NCBI GenBank assembly: GCA_027494055.1
Contig: JAOSJO010000027.1
Span: forward strand, 159,661-223,660
Length of the DNA: 64,000 bases
Reading direction: 5' to 3'
Source of the DNA: Anaerolineae bacterium
GTDB taxonomy: Bacteria > Chloroflexota > Anaerolineae > Aggregatilineales > JAFGMM01
The notes under the pieces were generated by a model. The model ran no database searches. It was not told where the DNA came from and saw nothing but the letters and a program-made list of their open reading frames with translations. The first letter of the stretch is position 1; each line of letters begins with the position of its first letter. Shown here one piece after another: positions 63,956 to 64,000 of this stretch. Position numbers and translations under genes: made by a program.

Positions 63956-64000
63956 GACGGCAAAGCCCGAGTGCTGAAGAAAATTGTCGGTGTCTTTTGT

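Larger units (their letters stand above)
58900..64000. other. Foreign, low-quality contig tail
   Basis: From about 58.9 kb onward no frame stays open over a whole domain, yet fragments of known proteins run in order on the minus strand and switch frame every few dozen bases. The gene set (indolepyruvate ferredoxin oxidoreductase, DHFR, DMT transporters) recalls Xanthomonadales-type Gammaproteobacteria, unlike the rest of the window. Most likely a misassembly with error-rich, low-coverage reads. Gaps between the fragments listed below hold nothing I can name. Confidence 0.75.

Overview
The window is GC-rich, gene-dense DNA that most resembles a metagenome-assembled genome of a Chloroflexota (Anaerolineae-like) bacterium. 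That placement is an inference from gene content: a HspR/HtrA/DnaJ heat-shock cluster, a transmembrane Ser/Thr kinase fused to a periplasmic-binding-protein sensor, FHA and DUF4397 proteins, many GT39-like membrane glycosyltransferases and Pro/Thr-linker lipoproteins. About 25 genes up to position 58.9 kb carry one or more single-base frame breaks while staying well conserved on both sides. I read these mainly as sequencing or consensus errors and annotate such genes as one CDS.

Layout. 1-9.7 kb: sugar-ABC binding protein, secreted PIG-L deacetylase, FHA protein, PHP phosphoesterase, CocE-type hydrolase and proS; proS has a leader with a Pro-rich peptide and an intrinsic terminator. 9.8-12 kb: mmsA and a DinB/ClbS-like protein. 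12.2-17 kb: NuoE-like, NuoF-like and a formate dehydrogenase alpha subunit whose in-frame TGA sits at the active-site Sec/Cys position and is followed by a SECIS-like hairpin. 17-21 kb: M14 carboxypeptidase and fhs. 21.5-24.2 kb: dnaJ-like, htrA, hspR operon. 24.2-29.9 kb: lipoproteins, receptor-like kinase, rseP. 29.9-33.5 kb: an AT-richer restriction-modification island (C5 methyltransferase, DUF4928-like gene split by an IS4-type element, vsr). 33.6-39.4 kb: three membrane glycosyltransferases, two carrying palindromic repeats inside their coding sequence. 39.5-53 kb: DUF4397 protein, ahcY, LysE exporter, clpB, a hydroxyacid dehydrogenase, mobA, TPR-Yip1 protein and an orphan multi-PAS histidine kinase. 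53.3-58.5 kb: mgsA with an IS5-type element at its stop codon, three tRNAs, a transglutaminase-like membrane protein and a lipoprotein.

At about 58.9 kb an ECF sigma factor gene breaks off. The remaining 5.1 kb looks like a different genome (indolepyruvate ferredoxin oxidoreductase, dihydrofolate reductase, two DMT transporters, gammaproteobacterial in flavour) with frame breaks every few dozen bases. I treat it as a low-quality chimeric contig end.

How the genes connect: the selenocysteine formate dehydrogenase with diaphorase-like partners, formate-tetrahydrofolate ligase and MobA (which makes the molybdenum cofactor guanylate that such enzymes need) form a formate/one-carbon module; ahcY also serves methyl metabolism. 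ClpB and dnaJ-htrA-hspR form the proteostasis module, each with its own putative operator. The most unusual item is the proS leader, which reads as a ribosome-mediated attenuator.
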